Numbered from the stretch's first letter, positions 44,260 to 53,788 are shown. The stretch: 64,000 bases of DNA from JAJFUB01 sp964622325 (GCA_964622325.1 CAZUOJ010000006.1:12706-76705), one strand, 5' to 3'. The notes: generated by a model not told the origin, from the letters alone. Numbers and translations are program-made.

Positions 44260-45240
44260 ATGAGCCAGTTGCGTGGGGCAGCGATGCGCCGTTATCCCAA
44301 ATTAATTCATTTTGATCCTTCGGCCGGCTTCACAGTGCGTTCTCCGTTGGGCCAGGGGCCGGGCTTTTGGGCAGGCGCCCCCAGCGCGCTCCAGGATGGC
44401 GACACAGGCCGATATTATCTGTATTATCGCTATCGGAAGCCGCGAGAATTAGGCAGAGGCGTGGAATGTCGGATTGCCTGCAGCGAAGACGGCTTTCATT
44501 TCACAGACATCTGGGCAGCTACAAAAGAGGAAATAAAGACGTCCTCTATGGAGAAAGCGGGCTTGTTTAAGCTCAATGAGCGCTGGCTTTTGTATCTCAG
44601 CTTTGTAGGCGAAGATGGCCGTTGGCGGATTGAAATGTTGGAGGCCGATTGTCCAGAAAATTTTGATGTAAAGAAGCGTTGTGTCGTGTTGACTCCACAG
44701 GATTGTCAGGCCGAAGGCGTTAAAGATCCGGCTGTATACGAAATTGCCGGCCAATTGTATATGATTGTCAGCTACGCGCCCAAGCCCTCTTCTTATATTG
44801 ATCCCGTATCCCTCCACGGCACACATGATGTATACAACACAGGGCTGCTGAAATCCCATACAGGATTAGCAACAAGTCAGGATGGCCGCCATTGGCGCTG
44901 GGAGGGCGATATTTTGTCTCCTCCGAATGAAGGCTGGGATGCCTATTGTACACGCCTTAGCTCCATCGTCTGCTGTCTGGGCCTGTGGCTGGGATTTTAT
45001 GATGGCAGCGCCAGCGTCCAGGAAAATTATGAAGAGAAATTAGGCCTCTGCGTTAGCCTGGATTTGTGGCATTGGGAACGCTTAACAAAAAAGGGGCCGC
45101 TCGCGCTCTCGCCTCACGCCTCAGGCTCTGTCCGCTATGTGGAGGCGTTATCAGAGCCTGCAGGCGTTTTATGTTTTTATGAATATGCTCTTCCCGATGG
45201 CTCTCATGAGCTGCGCGCGCAACGGATTGTCTGGGAATAA
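44260..45240 (+). CDS. five-bladed propeller glycosidase-like protein (GH43/GH130 type)
   Basis: 326 residues with propeller repeats: WAGAPSALQDGDTGRYYLYY, RIACSEDGFHFTDIWAATKE, GLFKLNERWLLYLSFVGEDG, EGVKDPAVYEIAGQLYMIVS and GLATSQDGRHWRWEGDIL. The 'S-x-D-G-x-x-F/W' turns and a 'K-D-P-A-V' segment are typical of the GH43, GH117 and GH130-like beta-propellers. A substrate and the catalytic pair cannot be named with certainty. There is no signal peptide. GGAGGCAACGCG precedes the ATG, a strong site. It is divergent from the kinase-like operon and followed by a prepilin-type gene 104 bases away. Confidence 0.72.
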   Translation: MSQLRGAAMRRYPKLIHFDPSAGFTVRSPLGQGPGFWAGAPSALQDGDTGRYYLYYRYRKPRELGRGVECRIACSEDGFHFTDIWAATKEEIKTSSMEKAGLFKLNERWLLYLSFVGEDGRWRIEMLEADCPENFDVKKRCVVLTPQDCQAEGVKDPAVYEIAGQLYMIVSYAPKPSSYIDPVSLHGTHDVYNTGLLKSHTGLATSQDGRHWRWEGDILSPPNEGWDAYCTRLSSIVCCLGLWLGFYDGSASVQENYEEKLGLCVSLDLWHWERLTKKGPLALSPHASGSVRYVEALSEPAGVLCFYEYALPDGSHELRAQRIVWE

Positions 45241-45344
45241 AAAGGCGATGTCCTGCGTGAATAAAGCGCGCAATAGCCATAAGCTTCTTTCCGAAAGCAA
45301 AGCCATTTTCGGGAACATATAGCATTCAAATAGCGAAATTAAAT

Positions 45345-46073
45345 ATGAACAATAAACGGGCTCATAAAAGCTGTCTGACAGGCTTCACATTAATAGAATT
45401 GTTAATTGTTGTGGCAATCTTGGCTCTTTTGGCCGGGATATTATTCCCTGTATATGCCCGCGCACGTCAGGCGGCCCATAAGACAAGCTGTCAAAGCAAT
45501 CTCCGTCAAATTGGCCTGGCCTTTATGATGTATCTCGCGGATTATGATGATTGCTTCCCGAACAATGGGGATCCCATGCTCTGGATGGGACGGCGCTGGC
45601 GTTGGCCCTTGCAGCCGTATTTAGCTTATGGCGCGCGGCGCGATGCGCTGGATCCCACAAATCCCAATGTGTCCCAGGGAGCAGGAAGCCACATTTTATT
45701 GTGTCCGGCGGATCACACAGCGCCTCTGGCGTGGGATAGCACTTCATATGCTTATGCCGCGGCCTTTTATCATACGCCTGCACAAATCAATGTAATGACA
45801 ACGACAGATTTGTATAGCGTTACAGGCTTTAGCTGTGTGACGCAAGCGCTAGCTGATGTGCGTTATCCGGAACGAAAGGCGCTTGTGGCCGAATGGCTGA
45901 GCAATCATGAGCCACCTTTTGTAGGCTGGTGGAATTGGGCGAGCGCCCGCAATTATTTGTTTGTAGATGGACATGTGAAATATTTAAAAGCCACACAAAT
46001 TATGCCCGCCAATAATGGCTATCCTGATATTAATCTGACGCGTGATGGCGTACAGGGCTTTGACATCCCCTGA
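45345..46073 (+). CDS. prepilin-type protein with DUF1559-like C-terminus
   Basis: 242 residues. After a short basic leader the cleavage signature is CLTGFTLIELLIVVAILAL, followed by LFPVYARARQAAHKTSC and LRQIGLAFMMYLADYDD, parallel to the protein at 29756. The C-terminal motif is FVDGHVKYLKA. A pre-motif Asp/Trp-rich loop (WWNWASARNYL) suggests an outward-facing sheet domain. It is likely membrane-anchored and processed by prepilin peptidase. The start has no ribosome site, but the conserved signature lies close behind it. It ends 63 bases before the DUF58 gene and may be transcribed separately. Confidence 0.88.
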   Translation: MNNKRAHKSCLTGFTLIELLIVVAILALLAGILFPVYARARQAAHKTSCQSNLRQIGLAFMMYLADYDDCFPNNGDPMLWMGRRWRWPLQPYLAYGARRDALDPTNPNVSQGAGSHILLCPADHTAPLAWDSTSYAYAAAFYHTPAQINVMTTTDLYSVTGFSCVTQALADVRYPERKALVAEWLSNHEPPFVGWWNWASARNYLFVDGHVKYLKATQIMPANNGYPDINLTRDGVQGFDIP

Positions 46074-46136
46074 ACAAAAGCTCATGCCCGTTGCCTGCAA
46101 TTTAATTTTGCATGCATTGCTATAAAATTTCCATTT

Positions 46137-47027
46137 ATGCAAAATCAAAGGCTTATGCTGCCTACAGAGCTTTTAAAAAGAATTCGTCAGATTGAAATAT
46201 ATACAGATCGTCTTGCTACGGATGTCTTTGCTGGCGCCTATCATTCTGTCTTTAAGGGCCAGGGGATGGAATTTGCGGAAGTGCGGGAATATCAAATTGG
46301 AGATGATGTGCGCACAATTGATTGGCGCGTCAGCGCCCGTGCCGGCCGGCCGTATGTGCGCCGTTATGTGGAGGAACGCGAGCTTACAGTAATGCTCTTA
46401 GTTGATGCCAGTGGGAGCATGAATTTTGGCACACAAAGCGCCACGAAAGCAGAGACAATGGCCGAGACAGCCGCCACATTAGCCTTTTCCGCCATTCGTA
46501 ATAATGATAAAGTAGGGCTGCTGATTTTCACAGATAATGTCGAATGTTATTTGCCGCCGCGCAAAGGCCGCCGCCAAGTCCTCCGCGTCATCCGCGAGAT
46601 TCTTTATGCCCGGCCCCAGCGGCGCGCCACAAATCTCAGCCAGGCTTTGGAATATATGAATCATATTCTTCATCGGCGCGCCATCGTATTTATTATTTCT
46701 GATTTTCTGACAAGCGGCTATAGCCAGTCTTTGCAGATTGCTGCCCGGCGTCATGATGTGATTTGTGTCCGTATTGTTGATAAACGAGAAGCCATTTTGC
46801 CGCCCATAGGGCTTGTAGAAATAGTGGATGCTGAAACAGGAGAGCGGCGCTTGCTGGATATTTCTCCTGCTGCAGCCCTTGCCTTACAAAAGCAAAATGA
46901 AATGTGGACAGATCAATTGAAACACGCGCTGGGCCGTTTACAAGCGGATTTTATTGAAATCCAAGCGGGACAAACGCCTGCCGATCCGCTACGGGAATTT
47001 TTTGCACGACGAGCCAAACGACGATGA
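46137..47027 (+). CDS. DUF58 protein of the Bat operon
   Basis: 296 residues. The N-terminal GQGMEFAEVREYQIGDDVRT followed by IDWRVSARAGRPYVRRYVEE is the DUF58 hallmark. A VWA-like domain then has the MIDAS motif D-A-S-G-S in LLVDASGSMNFG. DUF58 proteins accompany MoxR ATPases and VWA proteins and are thought to act as chaperone-like partners in metal insertion or complex assembly. It begins the Bat operon: its stop overlaps the next ATG by four bases. A TATAAA twelve bases before ATG and the lack of a ribosome site hint at a nearly leaderless message. An internal ATG five codons in is possible. Confidence 0.9.
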   Translation: MQNQRLMLPTELLKRIRQIEIYTDRLATDVFAGAYHSVFKGQGMEFAEVREYQIGDDVRTIDWRVSARAGRPYVRRYVEERELTVMLLVDASGSMNFGTQSATKAETMAETAATLAFSAIRNNDKVGLLIFTDNVECYLPPRKGRRQVLRVIREILYARPQRRATNLSQALEYMNHILHRRAIVFIISDFLTSGYSQSLQIAARRHDVICVRIVDKREAILPPIGLVEIVDAETGERRLLDISPAAALALQKQNEMWTDQLKHALGRLQADFIEIQAGQTPADPLREFFARRAKRR

Positions 47028-48055
47028 GCGCTTTTTGGCGTTTTCCTATTTTGTGCCCAGCGAACAGCTGGACGATAATTATCATCGTCTGTATGACAGG
47101 CGCAGGAGTCTTTTGCGTCTCTTCGCTATACGCTGCAGGCGCCATAGAAGCCACTGTGGATAAGGAGAAAGTCACAGTGGGCGAGCCCTTTGTTTACACG
47201 ATTAATTTGCTTTTGCCTCAGGGCGCAGAGGCCATTTTGCCTGGCGAAAAAGCCTCCTTTAAAGGGCTGGAAGTACGCAATTATCAGCCTCAATACATCC
47301 CCCAGCCGGATGGCTCACAACAGCTTGTTCTGCGCTATACGCTTGTCAGCTTTGATGTGGGCATGGCAGGGATAAAAGATTTTCGCATTCCTGTGCGGAG
47401 GCCGGATGGGACAATAGAAAAATGGCTGGCGCCTCCCGTGGAAATCACAATCGCCAGCGTGCTGCCGGAAAAGGGCGCAGCGCAGCCTAAGGGCTTTGTG
47501 GGGCCAATTATGCTGTCCACAAGCTGGCAAGATTGGCTGTGGGCAGCGCTGATTGCCTTGTTGATTGCGGCAGCGCTCGTTAGATTCCTTATGGGACGGC
47601 GCCGCCGGGCAGCTCAGCAGACGCTACAACAGCTTACAGAAAGCCTGCTTTCGCCGGACGAGGCAGCTTTGAAAGCCCTGCAGCGCTTGGAGCAGGAGGA
47701 GCTTCGGGCAGAGGCTGATTTTCAGAGCTTCTATTTGCGTCTCGCGGAAATTTTGCGGGCATGGCTGCAAGCCCGATTTGATGTGCCTGCATTAGAACGC
47801 ACTACACGCGGCCTTATTTATCTTTTGCGTGTGCGCCGCGAAATGGATGATTGGCGCAAGGATGTAATTGATTTGTTGCGGACAGCGGATCGCGTCAAAT
47901 TCGCAAAGCAGCTGCCCACGCCCGAAGAGGCACAACAACAGCTTCTGAAAGCGCGAGAGATTATCCAGGCTGTCGCCGAAAGGGAGCAGCAAACGGCAGA
48001 AGCCGACGCCGCGCAGAACACGCCAGCGCCTTTGGCCCGGAGGACAACGGGATGA
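47024..48055 (+). CDS. short BatD-like protein with DUF4381-like cytoplasmic end
   Basis: 343 residues: an N-terminal hydrophobic export signal (SWTIIIIVCMTGAGVFCVSS), an outer beta-sandwich (EATVDKEKVTVGEPFVYTIN, LVLRYTLVSFDVGMAG) resembling one Ig-like unit of BatD, a membrane helix (DWLWAALIALLIAAALVRFL) and a helical cytoplasmic domain. This ends with DRVKFAKQLPTPEEAQQQLL, the signature of DUF4381-type proteins between DUF58 and VWA genes. It is coupled on both sides by 4-base ATGA overlaps. Its likely role is as the membrane partner of the VWA proteins. A full-length BatD is also present further down, so two related proteins occur in one operon. Confidence 0.72.
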   Translation: MSAFWRFPILCPANSWTIIIIVCMTGAGVFCVSSLYAAGAIEATVDKEKVTVGEPFVYTINLLLPQGAEAILPGEKASFKGLEVRNYQPQYIPQPDGSQQLVLRYTLVSFDVGMAGIKDFRIPVRRPDGTIEKWLAPPVEITIASVLPEKGAAQPKGFVGPIMLSTSWQDWLWAALIALLIAAALVRFLMGRRRRAAQQTLQQLTESLLSPDEAALKALQRLEQEELRAEADFQSFYLRLAEILRAWLQARFDVPALERTTRGLIYLLRVRREMDDWRKDVIDLLRTADRVKFAKQLPTPEEAQQQLLKAREIIQAVAEREQQTAEADAAQNTPAPLARRTTG

Positions 48056-49065
48056 TTTTTGCCAATCCTTGGGCGCTTATTTTATTAGCTGTATTGCCGA
48101 TATTGGGCTGGAAAATGTGGCGTCCCGCGCGGCCAGGCAGCGCCAGCATCTTATATTCAGACATAGGGCTGCTGTCGTTGCCCAAACGCGGCAGGCTGCG
48201 GCCTTGGCTGGCCCAAAAGCTGCCCTGGCTACGTTTGCCAGCGTTAGCCTTGCTCATTGTGGCGCTCGCGCGCCCTCAAATTCCGGCGGGAATTCGCGAA
48301 ATTGGCGGAGCTGGCGTTGACATTATGCTCGTCTTGGACATCTCCGGGAGCATGCAGGCGGAAGATTTTCGGCCGCATAATCGCTTTTATGTGGCCAAAA
48401 GCGTTGTCGGCGATTTTATTGAGCGCGCAGGAGCTAATCGTCTCGGGCTTGTTATTTTTGCCGGACGCGCCTTTACGCAATGTCCGTTGACAACAGATCA
48501 TCAAATTGTGAAGCAGCTTTTGCAAGACGTGCATCTGGGGATGCTGGAGGATGGGACGGCTATTGGTATGGCGATTGCCACAGCGGCGCATCGCTTGCAG
48601 GCTTCGTCAGCGCGCAGCAAAGTCATGATTTTGCTGACAGACGGCGTGAACAATCGCGGCGAAATTGATCCTCCTACAGCTGCCGAAGCTGCTGCGGCAT
48701 TGGGCATCAAAATCTATACAATTGGCGTGGGGCGGCCTGGCGGCGCGCCTGTGCCTGTTCCCGATCCTATATGGGGGCGGCGCTATCTTGTGGATCCGCG
48801 TACAGGGCAGCCCGTCAAGACACAACTAGACGAAGCTGTGCTCAAAAAAATTGCCCAGATTACGGGCGGGCAATATTTTCGTGCCACGGATGCTGACGCC
48901 CTGCGGCAAATTTACGCGCAAATAGATAAAATGGAAAAATCCGCATTCACAGCCAAACGTGAACGACGCTATCAAGAAGCATTCGGCAAATACGCCGCGT
49001 GGGGGCTGGCTTTATTGGCTTTTCAGACAATTCTTGCGACGACATGGCTGCGGAAAGCGCCCTGA
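48052..49065 (+). CDS. batA: BatA-type VWA membrane protein
   Basis: 337 residues: two N-terminal membrane segments (WALILLAVLPILGWKMW, LPALALLIVALARPQI), then a von Willebrand factor A domain with complete MIDAS (D-I-S-G-S in LVLDISGSMQAEDF; T in ITGGQ region; D in LLTDGVNNRG), and a C-terminal helix (YAAWGLALLAFQTILATTWL). The VWA domain faces the periplasm or outside. Bat proteins were linked to aerotolerance and stress in Bacteroides and Leptospira; the mechanism is not settled. It overlaps the upstream gene by four bases. Confidence 0.88.
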   Translation: MIFANPWALILLAVLPILGWKMWRPARPGSASILYSDIGLLSLPKRGRLRPWLAQKLPWLRLPALALLIVALARPQIPAGIREIGGAGVDIMLVLDISGSMQAEDFRPHNRFYVAKSVVGDFIERAGANRLGLVIFAGRAFTQCPLTTDHQIVKQLLQDVHLGMLEDGTAIGMAIATAAHRLQASSARSKVMILLTDGVNNRGEIDPPTAAEAAAALGIKIYTIGVGRPGGAPVPVPDPIWGRRYLVDPRTGQPVKTQLDEAVLKKIAQITGGQYFRATDADALRQIYAQIDKMEKSAFTAKRERRYQEAFGKYAAWGLALLAFQTILATTWLRKAP

Positions 49066-49137
49066 ATTTGTGGGCTCATAATTTCAACATATAATTCAAA
49101 ATGAAAAGAGGCCATTGTTGCGCCTGGCAAATAAACG

Positions 49138-50175
49138 ATGACAAGCTATTTTAAATGGGGAAATCCTGAAGCGCTTGTCTGGCTGTGGCTTGTGCCCTTT
49201 ATCGCTGTCTTATGCTGGCGCGCCATTCGGCTGCGGCTAAAAGCTGTTCGTGATTTTTGTCCAAACAAGCCAGAAGAGCGCTTGCAATTGCGTCCGCTGC
49301 AGGAACGACTATATCTTCGGGCGGGCTTGCTTGTGCTGAGCTTATTGCTCATTATTGTGGCATTAGCGCGTCCGCAAATAGGCACGCGTCGGGAGCGCGC
49401 TCAGCGTCGAGGCGCCGACATTGTATTGCTTTTGGACACAAGCCTCAGCATGGCAGCGGCGGATATGCAGCCCAATCGCCTGGCGGCTGCCCAACAAGCC
49501 GCCAGCACACTAATTAATCGCTTGCCCAATGAGCGTTTTGGATTAATTGTTTTTGCCGGCGATGCCCATCTGTATTGTCCGATTACGCTGGATCATGATG
49601 CTGTACAGATGTTTATTGACTCTGTCCACATTGGCGCTTCGCCTCGTCCGGGAACGGCGCTGGCTGAAGCTCTAGATGCCGCCCGCAATGTGCTCCTCAA
49701 TACGGAAAGCCGCTATCGGGCTGTTGTTGTTTTGAGCGATGGGGAGGATCACGAGGGCCGGATTGCGGAAGCAGCAGAGCGGCTTGTGCGGGAGACAGCC
49801 TGCCGCATAGAAGTGCTGGGATTCGGCAGCCCCCAGGGGGAGCCCATTCCTTTGCTGGATGATCGGGGCAATTTGCTGGGCTTTAAGACAGATGAAAAAG
49901 GGCAAAGAGTTCTGTCTAAATTAGGCGAAGAAAGCTTGCGCAAGATCGCCGCCATTGGCAAAGGAAAATTTTTGCGGGCGATGGATCCGGGCGCTGTGGA
50001 TGAATTGGCGGCGCGTCTGGAAGCGCTGGAAGGCAGCCTTGCTGGCACGATGCTTTACACAGAATATGGCGAACGCTTCCAATGGCCGTTGGGGCTGGCG
50101 TTGATTTTGTTGCTGCTGGAAGCCTTATTGCCAGAACGTTCGCAACGCAAGGAGAAAGAAAAAAGCCGTGTGTAG
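49138..50175 (+). CDS. batB: BatB-type VWA membrane protein
   Basis: 345 residues: membrane segments LVWLWLVPFIAVLCWRAI and AGLLVLSLLLIIVALARPQI, a VWA domain with MIDAS D-T-S-L-S in VLLLDTSLSMAAADM and D in VVVLSDGEDHEG, and a C-terminal membrane helix (LGLALILLLLEALL). It is a paralogue of the preceding gene and probably forms a complex with it. A 72-base gap separates the two, longer than elsewhere in the operon and perhaps holding a second start. Its end overlaps the GTG of the TPR gene by eight bases. Confidence 0.88.
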   Translation: MTSYFKWGNPEALVWLWLVPFIAVLCWRAIRLRLKAVRDFCPNKPEERLQLRPLQERLYLRAGLLVLSLLLIIVALARPQIGTRRERAQRRGADIVLLLDTSLSMAAADMQPNRLAAAQQAASTLINRLPNERFGLIVFAGDAHLYCPITLDHDAVQMFIDSVHIGASPRPGTALAEALDAARNVLLNTESRYRAVVVLSDGEDHEGRIAEAAERLVRETACRIEVLGFGSPQGEPIPLLDDRGNLLGFKTDEKGQRVLSKLGEESLRKIAAIGKGKFLRAMDPGAVDELAARLEALEGSLAGTMLYTEYGERFQWPLGLALILLLLEALLPERSQRKEKEKSRV

Positions 50176-50866
50176 CCATCGCCGAACAATTATAACGGGG
50201 ATGTTGCTTTCCGCGATAATGTTTTTGGGATTGGGCTTTCCGGGCGGCATCAAGTCGCTCTGGAAGCAAGCGGATCGCGCTTTCCGACAAAAGCAATATG
50301 AGGAAGCTGCGCGTTTGTATGAAGAGGCCTATCGCCAGGAGCCCAAACAATGGCCTTTGGCTTTTAATATGGCTGTCGCACAAGCCGCCGCGCAAAAATA
50401 TGACGCTGCGACAACGAGCTTTGAAAAAATCGCGCGAAGCGGGCCAGAAGCATTGCGACAAATGGCGGAATATAATGCTGGCAATTGCTATTTTGCCCAG
50501 CAAAAATGGCAGCAAGCGATTGAACATTATAAGCGGGCATTATATCTGAATCCGCAAGATTTTAATGCCAAATGGAATTTGGAATTGGCGAAACGGATGC
50601 AAAAGCAGCAGCAGCAAAATAATGAACAGCAGCGAAAGCAACAACAGAAATCTCGTTCGCCGCAACAAAAGCCCACACAGCCGCAGCCGCCCCGCGGGCA
50701 GCCCCAAAAGCAGAATGAAGCCGCGCCTCGTCCGCACAAGATGGATGCCCAGCAGGCGCGACGGCTGTTGCAATCGCTCAGCCAGGCAGAACGCGATTTG
50801 CGTCAACAAATGGCAAGGCAGCGCCAGCAGCCCATGGCCGAAACACGGCCGTTAAAAGATTGGTAG
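50168..50866 (+). CDS. BatC-like TPR protein with Gln/Lys-rich tail
   Basis: 232 residues from the GTG at 50168, which overlaps the batB end and has AGGAG (50150-50154) 13 bases upstream. A hydrophobic segment (MLLSAIMFLGLGFPGGIKS) could be a signal anchor. Residues ~35-130 hold TPR-like helices (AFRQKQYEEAARLYEEAYRQ, AEYNAGNCYFAQQKWQQAIE, HYKRALYLNPQDFNAKW). The remaining ~100 residues are a disordered Gln/Pro/Lys-rich tail with QQARRLLQSLSQAERDLRQQ, a common end of BatC-like proteins. It probably bridges the VWA proteins. 128 bases of no clear content follow before batD. Confidence 0.8.
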   Translation: MCSHRRTIITGMLLSAIMFLGLGFPGGIKSLWKQADRAFRQKQYEEAARLYEEAYRQEPKQWPLAFNMAVAQAAAQKYDAATTSFEKIARSGPEALRQMAEYNAGNCYFAQQKWQQAIEHYKRALYLNPQDFNAKWNLELAKRMQKQQQQNNEQQRKQQQKSRSPQQKPTQPQPPRGQPQKQNEAAPRPHKMDAQQARRLLQSLSQAERDLRQQMARQRQQPMAETRPLKDW

Positions 50867-50994
50867 CAGGGACGTGACAAGCTAGTTAAAATGTAAGCTC
50901 TAGAAATTGTCTGAGGGAGTTTTTTTCGCAAACGCGTGGAAAAACAGGCTATCTCCCGCACTAATTATCATGTGAAGAATATTCTGACATCCTC

Positions 50995-52851
50995 ATGTCC
51001 AGCATTGCAATTAAAAGACGAGAGGAATATTTGATTTTCTTCCCAATGTCTGATAAATGGATAAGCTCTTTTGAAAGCTGGCATTTTCTTGGGAGGCGCA
51101 ATCCACAGCGCAGAAGCTTTTGCCGCGCTTTTTTTGCCAGGCTGGCTATATTTTTCCTGCTGGCTTCAACAGCTGCAGCGCAGCCGCAATTGCAAGCCCG
51201 CGTGGATCGCGATGTTGTGGGGGAAGATGAAACATTAGAATTAACAGTTACAGTCATCGGCGAGGGACTGGGCGGGCAAAAGGAGCCCACATTGCCTCCG
51301 CTGGATGGCTTCCGTATTGTGAGCAAGGCGACGCAACAATCTATTTCGCTGATCAACGGCGTAATCCAGTCTTCTACGAATTATGTCTATGAGCTGCAGC
51401 CTACGCGCACAGGCCAGCTAAGAATTCCGCCGATAACATTACAGACAAGGGGCCGGACATTACGCACAGAGCCCCTTACAGTGACGGTCATCTCCGGCGC
51501 GGGAACATCGCCAGCGCCTTCTTCGCCCAAAGGCATGGCCGCGCCGCCGTTGCCGGGCTCTGCTTCTACTAGTGGCTGGCCTCCCGCCGAAAAGCCGGCC
51601 GCTGTCAAACACGCTGTGGATCGAAAAACAGCTTATGTGGGCCAGCAAATTACATATACATTCACTTTTATGCAATGTGAACAATTATATGGCGATGTGC
51701 ATTATTCTCCTGCTTCCACGCCTGGCTTTGTGGCGGAAGAATTGCCTCCGCCGCCGCAAAGCTATGAAACAATCCACGGACGAGTCTATTCTATCCAGCG
51801 GCGTTTAAAAGCTTTATTTGCCACAGCGCCAGGCCCACACACAATCGGCCCGGCCAGCGTCACGGCTATCCTAGATCCATTTGTGGGCGAAGAGCAATTA
51901 GTGGCGGATCCCATCACTGTGAATGTGCTCCCTTTGCCGCAAGCCGGACAGCCCGCAGATTTTGCGGGCGCTGTCGGCGCGTTTACAATTCATTTGCGCG
52001 CTGACAAATCTGTAATCCGCGCCGGGGAAACGATTAATTGTGTTGTAGAAATAAATGGCACAGGCAACATCCGCACATTAGGCCCGCCCCAAATCTCTTT
52101 GCCTGATTGGATCCGAGTGTATAGAGCGGGCGAACAGCGCACAGTGCGTCCAGGCAAAGACAATAAAATTGGGGGCGTCGCTGTGTTTTCCTATTTGCTC
52201 TTGCCGCGGCAAGCCGGAACGCTGCGCCTCGGGCCCCTGCGCTATCCTTATTTTGATCCAGAAGCACGCGTATATCGCACAGCCACAAGCTCATCTTTTG
52301 AAATAACAGTTGTTCCTGGCGCAGGGACTGCCACAACAGCCTCTCCGCCGGATGAATTGCGGCCTTTGAAACAGCAGCCAGGCCGCCCTTTGTATTATCC
52401 CTGGCTTACAAGCCTGACATTCTGGATTATTATCGCGCTGCCCTGGCCTGTGTTGGGATGGCTGGCGTGGCAGCGCTGGCAACAATGGCGCCTGGCTGTC
52501 GCGCCCGAATATGTGCGAGCGGCTACAGCTTATACATTAGCACTAAAACGCCTATCTCTCGCCGAAAAATTGCTCAAACAGGGAAATTTAGAAGCCTATT
52601 ATGCCGAGATACAAGCCGCGATCTTGGATTATATTGCGGATCGCACAGGAGCGCCGCCGGCGGGGCTGACGGCGGAAAAGGCCTATCAGCTATTAGTGGC
52701 GCAAAATGTTTCTCACTCTATGGCTTCCGCCGCACAACGATTGATAGAGCGCGCGAGCGCCGGCCGATTTGCGCCCGGCGCTGCTGATCCCAAACAGGCG
52801 GCGCAGCTTCTCGCAGAATGCCGGCTTATGCTTAAATCTTTACAAGGATAG
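50995..52851 (+). CDS. batD: BatD family membrane protein
   Basis: 618 residues. The first ATG lacks a ribosome site and the signal-like core (FCRAFFARLAIFFLLASTAA) begins only at ~44, so the true start may be later, for example the ATG at 51046. The outer part has repeated beta-sandwich units (QARVDRDVVGEDETLELTVT, KTAYVGQQITYTFTF, IRAGETINCVVEINGTG), the BatD pattern of domains with strong oxygen-tolerance-protein resemblance. A membrane helix (LTFWIIIALPWPVLGWLAWQ) and a cytoplasmic helical domain (AAQRLIERASAGRFAPG) finish it. It is thought to be a membrane scaffold of the Bat complex. Confidence 0.87.
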   Translation: MSSIAIKRREEYLIFFPMSDKWISSFESWHFLGRRNPQRRSFCRAFFARLAIFFLLASTAAAQPQLQARVDRDVVGEDETLELTVTVIGEGLGGQKEPTLPPLDGFRIVSKATQQSISLINGVIQSSTNYVYELQPTRTGQLRIPPITLQTRGRTLRTEPLTVTVISGAGTSPAPSSPKGMAAPPLPGSASTSGWPPAEKPAAVKHAVDRKTAYVGQQITYTFTFMQCEQLYGDVHYSPASTPGFVAEELPPPPQSYETIHGRVYSIQRRLKALFATAPGPHTIGPASVTAILDPFVGEEQLVADPITVNVLPLPQAGQPADFAGAVGAFTIHLRADKSVIRAGETINCVVEINGTGNIRTLGPPQISLPDWIRVYRAGEQRTVRPGKDNKIGGVAVFSYLLLPRQAGTLRLGPLRYPYFDPEARVYRTATSSSFEITVVPGAGTATTASPPDELRPLKQQPGRPLYYPWLTSLTFWIIIALPWPVLGWLAWQRWQQWRLAVAPEYVRAATAYTLALKRLSLAEKLLKQGNLEAYYAEIQAAILDYIADRTGAPPAGLTAEKAYQLLVAQNVSHSMASAAQRLIERASAGRFAPGAADPKQAAQLLAECRLMLKSLQG

Positions 52852-52861
52852 GGGCAGCCCA

Positions 52862-53662
52862 ATGCGTAAAAGGGCGATGTGGGGGAGCGCTATTTTTCCT
52901 TGTCTTTTGTTCTTTTCGGCGCTAGGGGCCAGCGACGCTGCTTGGCCGCAGGCGGCTTTATCGCCTTTTGCGGCAGCGAATGCCTATTATGAGCGCGGCG
53001 AATATGAAGCGGCCTGGCAACAATATCTTGCCGCCATGCAACAGGGCCCCCTTACGCCGGGATTGCTTTACAATGCCGGCAATGTCGCCTTAAAGCTTAA
53101 ACAGCCGGGTTGGGCCATCGTATATTATGAGCGAGCTCTGCTGGCATGGCCGCGTGATCCGGATTTGCGCGCTAATCTGGCCCTTGCTCAAGCTGAATGT
53201 CGCGTGTCAGCTTCATCACAGCCTCCGGATTGGCTCCAAGCGGCCTGGCAAAATGTGCGCGGATTTTTCACGCTTAATGAGCTGACAGCTCTGGCCACTG
53301 GCCTGTATTATCTTTTTTGCGCAGGGCTAATCTGGCGCCTGCGACAAGGGCAATTGCGTCGCCGTTATCGCGGACTATTGGCCGCCAGTGTCTGCTTATG
53401 GCTTCTATTTAGCGCATTGGCCTGGAGCAAATGGCGCGTGGATTACAGTCCGCAGAAAGCTGTCGTTGTCTCCTCTGCCGCCCTGCATAGCGGCCCGGCG
53501 GACACATTTCCCATTCTTCGCACTGTCTATCCAGGCGAAAGAGCCCGGATTTTACGCACGGAAGGCTTATGGGAGGAGATTGTTTTGGACACAGGCGCAC
53601 AGGGCTGGATCTCGCAAGCCGTCCTGGAGCGTGTTGTTCCCACAAAGTTATTAGGACGCTGA
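52862..53662 (+). CDS. BatE-like TPR and SH3-domain protein
   Basis: 266 residues from the ATG at 52862. A longer frame from 52769 overlaps batD. A signal peptide (MWGSAIFPCLLFFSALGASD) is followed by TPR helices (NAYYERGEYEAAWQQYLAAM, LLYNAGNVALKLKQPGWAIV), two membrane helices (LATGLYYLFCAGLIWRLRQ, LLAASVCLWLLFSALAW) and a C-terminal bacterial SH3 domain (AALHSGPADTFPILRTVYPG, WEEIVLDTGAQGWISQAVLE). TPR plus SH3 at the end of the operon is the BatE layout. It probably anchors the complex to the wall or envelope. It ends the operon, with no strong terminator visible. Confidence 0.85.
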   Translation: MRKRAMWGSAIFPCLLFFSALGASDAAWPQAALSPFAAANAYYERGEYEAAWQQYLAAMQQGPLTPGLLYNAGNVALKLKQPGWAIVYYERALLAWPRDPDLRANLALAQAECRVSASSQPPDWLQAAWQNVRGFFTLNELTALATGLYYLFCAGLIWRLRQGQLRRRYRGLLAASVCLWLLFSALAWSKWRVDYSPQKAVVVSSAALHSGPADTFPILRTVYPGERARILRTEGLWEEIVLDTGAQGWISQAVLERVVPTKLLGR

Positions 53663-53788
53663 AGGCGCCACAAAGAAGTGCTGGAACTAATAAAAAATCC
53701 AAGGGGGGCTTTAACAGGCCACATTACGCTTCTTATGATAGAGAGCGAGAGTTATGCTGGGCCTGAAGAATGCTGAGGATTGAAAACG

